A stretch of DNA of 64,000 bases, taken from positions 109,185 through 173,184 of the forward strand of contig NZ_LYUZ01000136.1 of NCBI RefSeq assembly GCF_001679925.1, in the 5' to 3' direction. The notes under the pieces are model-generated. The model was not told the origin of the DNA, searched no databases, and saw only the letters and a program-made list of their open reading frames with translations. Each line of letters opens with the position of its first letter. Position 1 is the stretch's first letter. The position numbers and the translations under genes are program-made. The stretch comes from Leisingera sp. JC1 (GTDB taxonomy: Bacteria; Pseudomonadota; Alphaproteobacteria; Rhodobacterales; Rhodobacteraceae). Of this stretch, positions 7,761-16,554 are shown piece by piece.

Positions 7761-10157
7761 ATGAAATTCACGCTTTCCTGGCTGAAAGACCACCTCGACA
7801 CCGACGCCTCGGTGGAAGAGATCACTGATGCCCTGACCGATCTGGGTCTTGAGGTCGAAGAGGTCGTCAATCCGGCGGACGCGCTGAAGGATTTTACCCT
7901 CGGCTATGTGAAACACGCTGAGAAGCACCCGGATGCCGATAAGCTGCGGGTCTGCAAGGTGGACACCGACGAGGGCGAGATGCAGATCATCTGCGGCGCA
8001 CCGAATGCCCGCGAAGGCATTACCGTGGTTGTCTGCAAACCGGGCATGTATATCCCCGGCCTCGACATCACCATCGGCGTCGGAAAGATCCGCGGCGTGG
8101 AAAGCTTCGGCATGATGGCCTCCGAGCGCGAGCTGGAGCTGTCGGAAGAGCATGACGGCATTATCGAGCTGCCGTCCGGCGCGGTCGGTGACAAGTTCGT
8201 GGACTGGCTGGCGGAGAACGATCCGGCCAAGGTCGATCCGGTCATCGAGATCGCGATCACGCCGAACCGTCCCGATGCGCTGGGCGTTTACGGCATCGCC
8301 CGCGATCTGGCGGCGCGCGGTCTGGGCACCCTGAAGACCCGCGCGTATGAGGCGATCCCGGGTGATTTCGCAAGCCCGGTCAAGGTCACAATCGACGCGG
8401 ATACGCTGGACGGCTGCCCGCTGTTTGCGGGCCGGGTGATCAAGGGCGTGAAGAACGGCCCCAGCCCGCAGTGGCTGCAGGACCGGCTGAAGGCGATCGG
8501 CCTGCGCCCGATTTCGGCGCTGGTGGACATCACCAACTTCTTCACCTTCGACCAGAACCGCCCGCTGCATGTGTTTGATGCCGCAAAGGTGTCCGGCGAC
8601 CTGCGCGTCCACCGCGCGGCTGGCGGCGAGATGCTGAAGGCGCTGGATGAGAAGGAATACACCTTTGGCGCGGGCCAGATGGTGATTTCCGATGCCAACG
8701 GTCCCGAAAGCATCGGCGGCATCATGGGCGGCGAGGAGACCGGCTGCACCGAGGAAACCGTGGATGTGTTCCTGGAGAGCGCGTTCTGGGATCACGTGCA
8801 GATCGCCATGGCGGGCCGGGCGCTCAAGATCAACTCCGACGCGCGCTACCGTTTTGAGCGCGGCGTCGATCCGGAATACACCATCGAGGGGCTGCACCGG
8901 GCGACCCAGATGATCCTGGACCTGTGCGGCGGCGAGCCGTCGGAGGTGGTGATCGCGGGCGACGTGCCGGATCATTCCCGCGCCTACAAACTGGACGCCG
9001 ACCGGGTGCAATCGCTGGTGGGAATGGAGATCCCGGAAAGCGACCAGCGCCAGACCCTGACCCGCCTGGGCTTCCGTCTGGAGGGCAGCATGGCGCATGT
9101 GCCCAGCTGGCGCCCGGACGTGCAGGGCGAGGCCGACCTGGTGGAAGAAGTCGCGCGGATTGCTTCGCTGACCAAGCTGGTGGGCAAGCCCCTGCCGCGG
9201 CTGACCGACGGCATCCCGAAGCCGGTGATGACCCCGCAGCAGCGCCGCCAGCAGATGGCGCGCCGCACCTGCGCCAGCCTCGGCTATAACGAAGTTGTCA
9301 GCTACAGCTTCATCGACAAGGCCTCTGCTGCGCTGTTCGGCGGCGGCGATGATGCCACCATGCTGGCCAACCCGATCTCTTCCGAGATGTCGCATATGCG
9401 TCCGGACCTGCTGGCAGGCCTGCTGCAGGCTGCGGCCCGCAACCAGGCGCGCGGCTTCATGGATCTGGCGCTGTTCGAGGCTGGCCCTGCCTTCACCGGC
9501 GGCGAGCCAGGCGAGCAGGTCAACCAGATCGCCGGCCTGCTGGTGGGCCGCACTGGTCCCAAAGACGTGCACGGCGCCTCGCGCGCAGTGGATCTCTATG
9601 ATGCCAAGGCCGACATTGAGGCGGTGCTGGCCGCGATCGGCGCGCCGGCCAAAGTACAGGTGCTGCGCGAAGGAGCCGCCTGGTGGCACCCGGGCCGCCA
9701 TGGCCGCATCTGCCTGGGGCCGAAGAAGACCCTTGGCGTCTTTGGTGAGCTGCACCCCAAGGTGCTGAAGCAGATGGGCATCAAGGGCGCAGCTGTTGCC
9801 TTCACCATCTTCCCGGATGAGATTCCGATGCCGCGTAAGTCCTCTGCCACCCGACCGGCGCTGGCAATCAGCGATCTGCAAGCGGTGGAGCGGGACTTTG
9901 CCTTTGTCGTCGACGACAGCGTCGAAGCGCTGACCCTGGTTAACGCTGCTGCCGGCGCCGACAAGGCGCTGATCGAGGATGTGCGCGTCTTTGACGAGTT
10001 CATCGGCGGCAGCCTGGGTGAGGGCAAGAAGTCGCTGGCGATCACCGTGCGGCTGCAGCCCAGCGATCAGACGCTGAAGGAAAAGGACATCGAGGCGGTG
10101 AGCGAGAAAATCATCGCCAAGGTGACCAAGGCAACTGGCGGCACCCTGCGCGGGTGA
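7761..10157 (+). CDS. pheT: phenylalanine--tRNA ligase beta subunit
   Basis: 798 residues. The order is the normal one for PheT: an N-terminal tRNA-binding OB domain (about 40-148, with GVESFGMMASERELELSEEHDGIIELP), the B3/B4 editing region (about 215-385), the B5 domain (about 400-470), a catalytic-like core (about 485-680) and a C-terminal ferredoxin-fold anticodon-binding domain (about 705-798, FAFVVDDSVEALTLVNAA). The chosen ATG gives MKFTLSWLKDHL, the conserved family start. The gene is complete and pairs with pheS upstream. Confidence 0.95.
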   Translation: MKFTLSWLKDHLDTDASVEEITDALTDLGLEVEEVVNPADALKDFTLGYVKHAEKHPDADKLRVCKVDTDEGEMQIICGAPNAREGITVVVCKPGMYIPGLDITIGVGKIRGVESFGMMASERELELSEEHDGIIELPSGAVGDKFVDWLAENDPAKVDPVIEIAITPNRPDALGVYGIARDLAARGLGTLKTRAYEAIPGDFASPVKVTIDADTLDGCPLFAGRVIKGVKNGPSPQWLQDRLKAIGLRPISALVDITNFFTFDQNRPLHVFDAAKVSGDLRVHRAAGGEMLKALDEKEYTFGAGQMVISDANGPESIGGIMGGEETGCTEETVDVFLESAFWDHVQIAMAGRALKINSDARYRFERGVDPEYTIEGLHRATQMILDLCGGEPSEVVIAGDVPDHSRAYKLDADRVQSLVGMEIPESDQRQTLTRLGFRLEGSMAHVPSWRPDVQGEADLVEEVARIASLTKLVGKPLPRLTDGIPKPVMTPQQRRQQMARRTCASLGYNEVVSYSFIDKASAALFGGGDDATMLANPISSEMSHMRPDLLAGLLQAAARNQARGFMDLALFEAGPAFTGGEPGEQVNQIAGLLVGRTGPKDVHGASRAVDLYDAKADIEAVLAAIGAPAKVQVLREGAAWWHPGRHGRICLGPKKTLGVFGELHPKVLKQMGIKGAAVAFTIFPDEIPMPRKSSATRPALAISDLQAVERDFAFVVDDSVEALTLVNAAAGADKALIEDVRVFDEFIGGSLGEGKKSLAITVRLQPSDQTLKEKDIEAVSEKIIAKVTKATGGTLRG

Positions 10158-10165
10158 CGGCTTGC

Positions 10166-10215
10166 CCAAGGCTTTTGAGAAAAAGCCTTGGCAAAAGTTT
10201 TGCGAAAAACTTTTG
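10166..10215 (+). terminator. double hairpin after pheT
   Basis: Two adjacent stems: CCAAGGCTTTT with AAAAGCCTTGG (10166-10191), then CAAAAGTTTT with AAAACTTTTG (10192-10214). The pair ends the pheT transcript and may also act on the convergent LysR gene. A similar two-hairpin layout recurs at 34231-34276. Confidence 0.65.
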
Positions 10216-10261
10216 GGCGGCTTCCGGTTCCGGGGCCGCCCTTTTCCTTTGCGGCGGCGGT

Positions 10262-11155
10262 TCAGAACCGCATCTTGAGCCCGGTCAGATAGTCGGCCAG
10301 AAGGTCGAACACCAGACGGATGCGGCGGCTGGTGTGCAACTCGCGGTGGGTGGCCAGCCACAACGGGAACTCCAGCGTTGGCAGGTCTTCCAGGTCCAGC
10401 GGCTCCACATCGGGGCTCTTGCGGGCGATGGCGTCCAGCATCGGAACGATGCCGAAGCCCTGCCGCACCAGTTTCCAGGCCGCGAGGCCGCTGGTGGAGC
10501 CGACGGGGAAGTTCTCTTCGCTCAGCCGGATGCCGAGCGGCTCCAAGTAGCTGAGGAATTGGGGAATGTCGCCGAAAGACACGAAATCATGGGTGCTGAG
10601 GTCGGCGCGGCTGCGCGGGGTGCCGCGGCGTTCCAGATAGCTGCGGGCGGCATAGAAGCGGGCAGTGGTGTCCTGCATCTTGCGGGCAATCAGTTCCGGC
10701 TGTTCCGGGCGGACATGGCGGACGGCGATATCTGCCTCCCGCCGCTGCAGGTCGCGGATGTCGTCCGCCGCGACAATCTCGATCCGCAGCCGCGGCGCGT
10801 GCTGGCGCAGCCGCTCCAGCACTCCGGGCAGGATATGGGCCGAGATGCCATCGCTGGCGGTGATGCGGACCAGCCCTTCGATTGTCTGGGCCTGGCCGGT
10901 CGCGGCAAGCGCCAGCCCGTCAGCCGCCTCGCCCATCCTGCGGCTGTGCGCCAGCAGTTCCCGCCCTGCTTCGGTCAGCGCCAGAGCACGGCCCAGCCGT
11001 TCGAACAGCAGCACGCCCAGCTCCTCCTCCAGCGCTGCAACCTGGCGCGAGAGCGTCGGCTGGGTAAGGCCCAGCTTGCGTGCCGCTGCCGAGAGCGAGC
11101 CAGTTTCAGCGGTAGCAAGAAAGGCGCGGATGTGGTTCCAGTCAGGGCTCATCAT
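10262..11155 (-). CDS. LysR-family transcriptional regulator
   Basis: 297 residues. The winged helix is at about 5-62 (FLATAETGSLSAAARKLGLT, then PTLSRQVAALEEELG), and the periplasmic-binding-like effector domain follows from about 95 to 295. Divergent from the methyltransferase gene with an 87-base gap that holds ATACGTAT (11160-11167). A second ATG directly follows the first and neither has a strong Shine-Dalgarno site. The effector is not known. Confidence 0.85.
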   Translation of the reverse strand: MMSPDWNHIRAFLATAETGSLSAAARKLGLTQPTLSRQVAALEEELGVLLFERLGRALALTEAGRELLAHSRRMGEAADGLALAATGQAQTIEGLVRITASDGISAHILPGVLERLRQHAPRLRIEIVAADDIRDLQRREADIAVRHVRPEQPELIARKMQDTTARFYAARSYLERRGTPRSRADLSTHDFVSFGDIPQFLSYLEPLGIRLSEENFPVGSTSGLAAWKLVRQGFGIVPMLDAIARKSPDVEPLDLEDLPTLEFPLWLATHRELHTSRRIRLVFDLLADYLTGLKMRF

Positions 11156-11242
11156 GCAAATACGTATAACAACCCTGCGGATTTCGGCAATTTATCCGTG
11201 GTTCCTGCATAGGTAGGGTGCGGGGGCCCAAGGAGATGTGCC

Positions 11243-11878
11243 ATGACTGCCGACGCCCGCTTTTGGAACAAGATTGCCCCCAAATACGCCGAATCCAAAA
11301 TCCGCGACGAAGACGCCTACCGCTATGCGCTGGAGCGGACCCGGTCCTATCTCAAGACGGATGATACCGTGCTGGAACTGGGCTGCGGCACCGGCTCCAC
11401 CGCCATTGAGCTGGCGCGCGGTGTCTCCAAAATCGTCGCAACCGATCTGGCGGAGGCCATGCTGGACGTTGGCCGCAAGCGGGCCTGGGACGCAGGTGCC
11501 GGCAACGTGGAGTTTCAATGCTGCAGTGCCGGGCAGTCGCCGGAGGGGCCGTTTGATGCAGTGCTGGCGCATAACCTGCTTCATCTGCTGCCGGACCTGG
11601 CGGAGGTTCTGGACGGTGTCGCGGCACGTGTGAAGCCCGGCGGGCTGTTCATCTCCAAGACCCCCTGTTTGGGCGAGATGCGGGGCAGCTGGAAGTACTG
11701 GGTGTTCTCGGCCGCCATTCCGCTGATGCGGCTGGCAGGCAAGGCGCCCAGCTTTGTGGATTTCATCGACATCCGCAGGCTGGAGGCGGCTGTGCAGAAG
11801 GCAGGGTTCGAGATCATTGAGACCGGCAACTACCCGGCCGACACACCCGGGCGCTACCTAGTGGCGCGGCGGCGCTGA
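11243..11878 (+). CDS. class I SAM-dependent methyltransferase
   Basis: 211 residues. Motif I LELGCGTGST (about 45-53) binds S-adenosylmethionine. The following acidic end of strand 2 (IVATDLAEAML) and the motif IV region (FDAVLAHNLLHLL) fit the Methyltransf_11/25 group. The C-terminal part is more hydrophobic. The target could be a small molecule or quinone-like compound. AAGGAG lies eight bases before the ATG. Likely controlled by the divergent LysR protein (inference from position). Confidence 0.85.
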   Translation: MTADARFWNKIAPKYAESKIRDEDAYRYALERTRSYLKTDDTVLELGCGTGSTAIELARGVSKIVATDLAEAMLDVGRKRAWDAGAGNVEFQCCSAGQSPEGPFDAVLAHNLLHLLPDLAEVLDGVAARVKPGGLFISKTPCLGEMRGSWKYWVFSAAIPLMRLAGKAPSFVDFIDIRRLEAAVQKAGFEIIETGNYPADTPGRYLVARRR

Positions 11879-11925
11879 GGTTTGCCTTTGCAGCTTCCGC
11901 GCTAGGTAACGGGGTGGAGGCTGAG

Positions 11926-12588
11926 ATGTTTGAAGACCGGATTTCCGCCGGGCTTCAGCTGGCCAAGAAACTGGCTGAACTGCCGATGACGGACCCTGTG
12001 GTGCTGGCGCTGCCGCGGGGCGGTGCGCCTGTCGCCCTGCCGATTGCCCAAGCCTTGCACGCGCCCATGGACCTGATCCTGATCCGCAAGATCGGCATGC
12101 CCTCCAACCCGGAGTTGGCCGCTGGCGCCTTTGCCGAGGGCAGCAATCCCATTTTCAACGGCGCACTGCTGAAGGCCACTGGCATGAGGCCGGAGGATTT
12201 TGCCGCCCAGGTCGCCCAGGCGCGGGAAGAGAACGCGGCCCGCCGCGCCCGCTATCTGCAAGGACGCGACCCGATCGTGCTGGAAGGGCGCACAGTGATT
12301 GTGGTGGACGACGGGATTGCCACCGGCGCGACCTTCATGGCGGCGCACTTCTGGTTGCAGGAGCGCAAGCCTGCGCAGGTCATCCTGGCAGTTCCTGTCG
12401 CGCCGCCGGAAGCGGTGGACGAACTGCGTCCCTTGGTGGATACTCTGGTCTGTTTGCTGAGCCCCAGGGAGTTCTGGGCGGTTGGCGCGCATTACAGGGA
12501 TTTTACGCAAACCAGTGATGACGAGGTCATGGCCGCCCTGGCCGCGGCCCCGGAAGCTGGCGCAGGAAAGGACAAGACGTGGCATTGA
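11926..12588 (+). CDS. phosphoribosyltransferase-domain protein
   Basis: 220 residues. It has the PRTase PRPP loop VIVVDDGIATGAT (about 124-136) and an N-terminal LALPRGGAPVALPIA segment typical of the free-standing phosphoribosyltransferase proteins related to ComF/Pur-operon types. No purine-base hood is obvious, so the substrate is uncertain. A GTG four codons upstream is possible, but ATG after GGAGG is preferred. It overlaps the start of ytoQ by ten bases, indicating a shared transcript. Confidence 0.8.
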   Translation: MFEDRISAGLQLAKKLAELPMTDPVVLALPRGGAPVALPIAQALHAPMDLILIRKIGMPSNPELAAGAFAEGSNPIFNGALLKATGMRPEDFAAQVAQAREENAARRARYLQGRDPIVLEGRTVIVVDDGIATGATFMAAHFWLQERKPAQVILAVPVAPPEAVDELRPLVDTLVCLLSPREFWAVGAHYRDFTQTSDDEVMAALAAAPEAGAGKDKTWH

Positions 12589-13028
12589 AAGTTTATCTCT
12601 CAGGCGAGATCCACACCGACTGGCGGGAACAGATTGTCGAAGGCGCAAAGGGGCTGGAGGTGAGCTTCAGCGCCCCGGTGACGGATCACGACGCCAGCGA
12701 CGATTGCGGCGTGGCGGTGCTGGGCGCTGAGGACAACAAGTACTGGCACGACCACAAGGGTGCGATGGTGAATGCGATCCGCACCCGCAAAGGCATTGCG
12801 GATGCCGACGTCGTGGTTGTGCGCTTTGGCGACAAGTACAAGCAGTGGAACGCGGCCTTTGACGCAGGCTATGCCGCGGCGCTGGGCAAGTCGATCATCG
12901 TTCTCAGCCCGCCGGAGCATCAGCACGCGCTGAAAGAGGTCCATGCTGCCGCGCTGGCGGTGGCGGAGGAGCCGCGCCAGGTGGTCGAGATCCTGACCTA
13001 TGTGCTGACTGGCAAGCTGCCTGCATGA
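12579..13028 (+). CDS. YtoQ-family protein
   Basis: 149 residues, full length for the family. It opens with LKVYLSGEIHTDWREQI and continues with a DCGVAVLGAEDNKYWHDHKGA segment and a C-terminal IIVLSPPEHQHALKEV block. The fold resembles nucleoside 2-deoxyribosyltransferase-like Rossmann proteins, but no activity has been established. It starts with GTG behind AGGAAAGG and overlaps the preceding gene; its stop overlaps the next gene start (ATGA), so the three genes are probably one operon. Confidence 0.85.
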   Translation: MALKVYLSGEIHTDWREQIVEGAKGLEVSFSAPVTDHDASDDCGVAVLGAEDNKYWHDHKGAMVNAIRTRKGIADADVVVVRFGDKYKQWNAAFDAGYAAALGKSIIVLSPPEHQHALKEVHAAALAVAEEPRQVVEILTYVLTGKLPA

Positions 13029-13552
13029 CCGCTCCAACGCTTGAAACAGAGCGGCTGATCCTGCGCCCGCACCGGGTGCAGGATTTCGAGGCCGTGGCGG
13101 CGCTCTGGGCCGAGCCGGAGGTGGTGCGTTTCATCTCCGGCACGCCGTCCGCTCCAGAAGAAAGCTGGGCCCGGCTGCTGCGTTACATCGGCCATTGGCA
13201 GGCATTGGGCTAAGGCTATTGGGCCGTCACCTTGCGCGAAAGCGGCCGGTTCATCGGTGAGGTGGGTTTTGCCGACTACCAGCGCGGTATGGAGCCGCCG
13301 CTTGCTGGGGTGCCGGAAGCGGGCTGGGTGCTGGCGCCGGAGGTGCATGGGCAGGGGATCGCAACCGAGGCGGTCGGCCGGATTCACGATTGGGCAGCAG
13401 AGATGACGGATTGGGCGGAAACTGCCTGCATTTTCGATCCCTCCCACAAAGTATCGCACAAGGTGGCGCTCAAACTGGGCTATGCACCCGCGGGCGAGGC
13501 GCTGTACAGGGGCAGCCCGACGCTGGTCATGAAGCGGGCTGTCAGCGGTTGA
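13025..13552 (+). pseudogene. GNAT acetyltransferase interrupted by one in-frame stop
   Basis: Translation starts MTAPTLETERLILRPHR and runs to a TAA at 13211-13213, then continues in the same frame (GYWAVTLRESGRFIGEVGFADY, then GIATEAVGRIHDWA) to 13552. Both halves together make one complete 175-codon GNAT domain of the RimJ/RimL type, and the stop falls where relatives have an aromatic residue in an LGYG(Y/F)W stretch. TAC or TAT to TAA is a single change. It is a recent pseudogene or a sequencing error. The start overlaps the ytoQ stop. Confidence 0.8.
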
Positions 13553-13726
13553 AGCTGCAAACATTCCATTGTTTCAATGTTTTGCGGCGCACTTTCCGGG
13601 GCTGATGCATTTTCGGTGCGCAACGCCATGCAACGCTTCTTTAACGCCCCTGGACTAGGTTGAGGGCGACAAAGGACTACAACATAGGCACCGCGCTTTC
13701 CGGAGGGCGGTGTTTGGGACAACCGA

Positions 13727-14263
13727 ATGATCAACCGCCGCCGCCCTCCAGTGCAAGTCACCCCGCTGATCGAGGACGCGGGCCTGTTCAAGCGCGAGGT
13801 GCGTGATGTGGTGGTGGAGCTGGTGCCGGTTTTCAGCCGCAACAACCGCGGCGATCTTGTGGTCAAAGGGATCGTGCAGCCTGATGCAGAGATCGAGGTG
13901 GTGTTTGCCGGCCGGCGGCTCCGGGAGGCCGCCAACCTGGTCGTGCGGATGAAAAAGCTGCGGGCTGCGGGAGTGCGCGCGGCCATAAACGGTCATCAGG
14001 CGATGAACAGCATACGCCAGCTGCGGCTGCCGGTGAGGGTCCGCGGCACCTGGCGGTTCCGGTTTCAGCCCGACCCGTCCGGCTGGGAGGTGAAGAACTA
14101 CCAGCTGATCGCGGCGCAGTGGGCGTTTGCGGATGAGGACGGCGTCACCGTTCTGGCGGGCTGGCCGCCGGCCAAACCGGAAAACAGAGTGCAGGAGCGC
14201 GCCCGCGCGGTAAGAGCGCGCAATGCTGCTTTGCGGGCTTTAAAGGGCGCGCGGCAGCAGTAG
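13727..14263 (+). CDS. hypothetical protein
   Basis: 178 residues, rich in Arg and Val, with no signal peptide or membrane segment. Alternating strands (VRDVVVELVPVF, LVVKGIVQPDAEIEVVFAG) are followed by a basic segment, a WRFRFQPDPSGWEVKNYQLIAAQWAF stretch and a strongly basic C-terminal helix ending AALRALKGARQQ. I do not recognise the family; the basic character would allow nucleic-acid binding, but that is only inference. A 174-base gene-free region precedes it and a good terminator follows. Confidence 0.6.
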   Translation: MINRRRPPVQVTPLIEDAGLFKREVRDVVVELVPVFSRNNRGDLVVKGIVQPDAEIEVVFAGRRLREAANLVVRMKKLRAAGVRAAINGHQAMNSIRQLRLPVRVRGTWRFRFQPDPSGWEVKNYQLIAAQWAFADEDGVTVLAGWPPAKPENRVQERARAVRARNAALRALKGARQQ

Positions 14264-14349
14264 GCGTCCGGGTCCCGCCGCATGCAAACGCCCCGCCAAA
14301 GGCGGGGCGCCAGGCCCAACGGGATGCGGCCCCGGCAGGGGCCAAAGAC

Positions 14350-14378
14350 GGGCGGGAGAGTCTCAGCCCGCCTTTTTG
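14350..14378 (+). terminator. terminator overlapping the end of the MscS gene
   Basis: GGCGGG (14351-14356) pairs with CCCGCC (14367-14372), followed by TTTTT. It would stop rightward transcripts from the hypothetical gene and it includes the stop codon of the convergent MscS gene. Two further exact hairpins lie just upstream (14289-14309 and 14328-14343). Confidence 0.7.
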
Positions 14379-15169
14379 ATTTCCACCGAATGCGGATAGG
14401 GGATGGAGATGCCCTTGGCGTCAAAGGCCTCTTTCACACCCTGGGTGAGGGCAAATTTCACTTCCCAGTAATCCTCGGCCTTGCACCAGACCCGCGCGGT
14501 CAGATCGACGGAGCTGTCGCCCAGATTGGTGACCCGCACCCAGGGCTCCGGATCCTGCATCACCCGCGCATCCGCGTTGGCCTCTGCCAGGATGATCGCC
14601 TTGGCGGCATCGGCGCTGTCGCTGTAGTCGATGCCGAACACCATGTCGACGCGGCGGGTGGCATGATGCGAGAAGTTGGTGATGACCGAGCCCCAGGCCT
14701 GGCCGTTGGGAACGATGATCTGCACATTGTCAGGGGTGGCCAGCTCAGTCACGAACAGGTTCACGTCCTTCACCGTGCCCTTGGTGCCGCCGATGTCGAC
14801 ATACTGGCCGATCTTGTAGGGGCGGAACAGGATCAGCATGAAGCCTGCGGCCAGATCGCTGAGGGTGCCCTGCAGCGCCAGGCCGATCGCCAGGGTGGCA
14901 GCGCCCAGCATCGCAACCAGGCTGGTGGCCTGAATGCCGAAGATGCCGAGGATCGCGACCAGCACCACTGCCAGCAGCACCCAGCGGATCATGCTGGCGG
15001 CGAAATTCCCCAGTGTCGGGTCGATCTGCGGCGTCTTGTTGATGCGGCTGCGCACCGCGCCGCTGATCCAGCCGGTGGCGATCCAGCCCAGGGTCAGCAC
15101 CACCAGCGCCTTGACGCCTGCCACTGCAAGCGGCCACAGCGCGCCGGCCTGTTCGATCAATTGTTCCAT
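14363..15169 (-). CDS. small-conductance mechanosensitive channel, MscS family
   Basis: 268 residues, close to E. coli MscS. There are three membrane helices (about 10-32, 55-78 and 84-105); the third shows the Gly/Ala packing pattern LGAATLAIGLALQGTLSDLAAG. A beta domain follows (YKIGQYVDIGGTKGTVKDVNLFVTELATPDNVQIIVPNG), then a cytoplasmic alpha/beta part. It opens under membrane tension to release solutes on osmotic downshift. A longer frame adds 18 residues upstream, but the ATG giving MEQLIEQAG is preferred. It lies 78 bases behind mscL on the same strand. Confidence 0.9.
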   Translation of the reverse strand: MEQLIEQAGALWPLAVAGVKALVVLTLGWIATGWISGAVRSRINKTPQIDPTLGNFAASMIRWVLLAVVLVAILGIFGIQATSLVAMLGAATLAIGLALQGTLSDLAAGFMLILFRPYKIGQYVDIGGTKGTVKDVNLFVTELATPDNVQIIVPNGQAWGSVITNFSHHATRRVDMVFGIDYSDSADAAKAIILAEANADARVMQDPEPWVRVTNLGDSSVDLTARVWCKAEDYWEVKFALTQGVKEAFDAKGISIPYPHSVEIKKAG

Positions 15170-15247
15170 TGCGTTGTTATCCCTTTCAAACGCGCAGAGG
15201 AGCGGTAACCCGCCCCTCTGCAATTCCTTGGTGCCGGCGCTCCGGCG

Positions 15248-15679
15248 CTATTTTTTCAGCGAGTCGCGGATTTCCAGCAGCACGTCAAGCTCTGTCGGGC
15301 CTGCGGGTGCTTCCTCTGCCGGGGCGTCCTCCTGCCGTTCCATCGCGTCGCGGGCGCGGTTCACGGATTTGACCAGCAGGAACACCACCCAGGCGATGAT
15401 CAGGAAGTTCAGCACCGCCATCAGGAAGGAGCCATAGGCAAAGACCGAGGCACCGGCCTCGCGCGCGGCCTCCAGCGAGCTGTAGCTGGCGCCATCGCCG
15501 CCCAGGACAACGAAGTTGTTGGTGAAATCCACACCGCCGGTGAACAGGCCGATGAGCGGGTTGATCAGATCATCGACCATCGATTTCACGATTGCGGTGA
15601 AGGCGGCACCGATGATGATCCCCACCGCCATGTCCATCACATTGCCCTTGGCAATGAAGGCCTTGAATTCGTCCAGCAT
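15248..15679 (-). CDS. mscL: large-conductance mechanosensitive channel MscL
   Basis: 143 residues. The N-terminal amphipathic helix and first membrane helix read [22 protein letters not shown], the MscL signature. A variable periplasmic loop (about 50-75) and second helix ([20 protein letters not shown]) follow, then a charged C-terminal helix bundle. Transcribed ahead of the MscS gene, so both tension-gated channels probably share a transcript. Confidence 0.95.
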   Translation of the reverse strand: MLDEFKAFIAKGNVMDMAVGIIIGAAFTAIVKSMVDDLINPLIGLFTGGVDFTNNFVVLGGDGASYSSLEAAREAGASVFAYGSFLMAVLNFLIIAWVVFLLVKSVNRARDAMERQEDAPAEEAPAGPTELDVLLEIRDSLKK

Positions 15680-15816
15680 GCCCGTTTCCTTTCCATCCCT
15701 GTCGCGTTGTTATGCGCTTCAGGCTAGGAGCGGCGCTTCCCTCTGTAAACGGGGAATATGAGGACGGTAACAGCATGCCAGAGGCGGGGCCGGGGGCGGA
15801 TCACACGCCGCATGCC

Positions 15817-16413
15817 TCAGGTCAGCAGCATCCAGATCGCGACCGCGGCCAGCACGGCACCAAACAGAAGGTTCAGCCAACGTGCGCCGCCCGGTGTCTG
15901 GAAGAGCTTGGCAATGCTGCCGCCAGCCAGCGCCCAGGCCGAGAAGGCCAGAAGGTTGTTGAGGGTGAAGATGGTCGTAATCAGCAGCACCGGCCACAGG
16001 CGCGGTGCCTCTGCCGGGGCCAGGAATTGCGAGAACATCAGCGCGATGATCACATAGGCCTTGGGGTTCAGCACCAGCAGAACTGCGCCATCTGTGAAAC
16101 TGGCCGCCCGTGCCTGCTGCGCGCCTTCCAGCGCTCCGGCCCGGACCAGTTTCCAGGCGAGCCACAGCACATAGAGGGACCCTGCGGTCTTGAGTGCTGC
16201 AAACAGCTGCGGCGCCTGGTCCATGGCGGTGACGAAGCCAAGCCCGATTGCCGCCGTCACGACCCAGGTTGCCAGGTGATACCCCGCGTTGGCCGGAACC
16301 GTGGCTGCAAAGCCGAAACGCGCGGCATTGGCGGCAAAGAACAGGTTGCCGGGGCCGGGGCTGTAGGCGAGCGGGAACAGGAATACGATCAGGGCAGCAG
16401 TGGTCTGGAGCAT
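15817..16413 (-). CDS. LysE/RhtB-family amino acid exporter
   Basis: 198 residues with about six hydrophobic segments. The N-terminal FPLAYSPGPGNLFFAANAARFG matches the PGP(A/N) signature of the LysE superfamily. Members export amino acids or related compounds across the inner membrane; the substrate is not evident. It lies downstream of ald on the same strand, but a strong terminator separates them. Confidence 0.85.
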   Translation of the reverse strand: MLQTTAALIVFLFPLAYSPGPGNLFFAANAARFGFAATVPANAGYHLATWVVTAAIGLGFVTAMDQAPQLFAALKTAGSLYVLWLAWKLVRAGALEGAQQARAASFTDGAVLLVLNPKAYVIIALMFSQFLAPAEAPRLWPVLLITTIFTLNNLLAFSAWALAGGSIAKLFQTPGGARWLNLLFGAVLAAVAIWMLLT

Positions 16414-16493
16414 TCGGGAAACCTCATTGAGAGGTTCCAGAAAGGCCGCTTCCGCCGGTCAGGTCGATCCGGTTCTTGCGCAAACCGGGTCAG

Positions 16494-16524
16494 CAAAAAG
16501 CCCCGCCGGACTGGCGGGGCTTTC
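16494..16524 (-). terminator. terminator of ald
   Basis: On the minus strand AGCCCCGCC and GGCGGGGCT form a nine-base stem with a five-base loop, followed by TTTTTGC. It ends the ald transcript before the LysE-type gene. Confidence 0.85.
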
Positions 16525-16554
16525 TGTCTGTTCTCACTGTCCGTTGGCGCGGGC

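Noticed and set aside
7662-10361. Very long open frame antisense to pheT (about 900 codons), and similar long antisense frames elsewhere
   Set aside because: In high-GC DNA the complementary frames of a real gene stay open. The antisense translation is rich in His, Arg and Gln and has no domain, while pheT on the other strand is complete.
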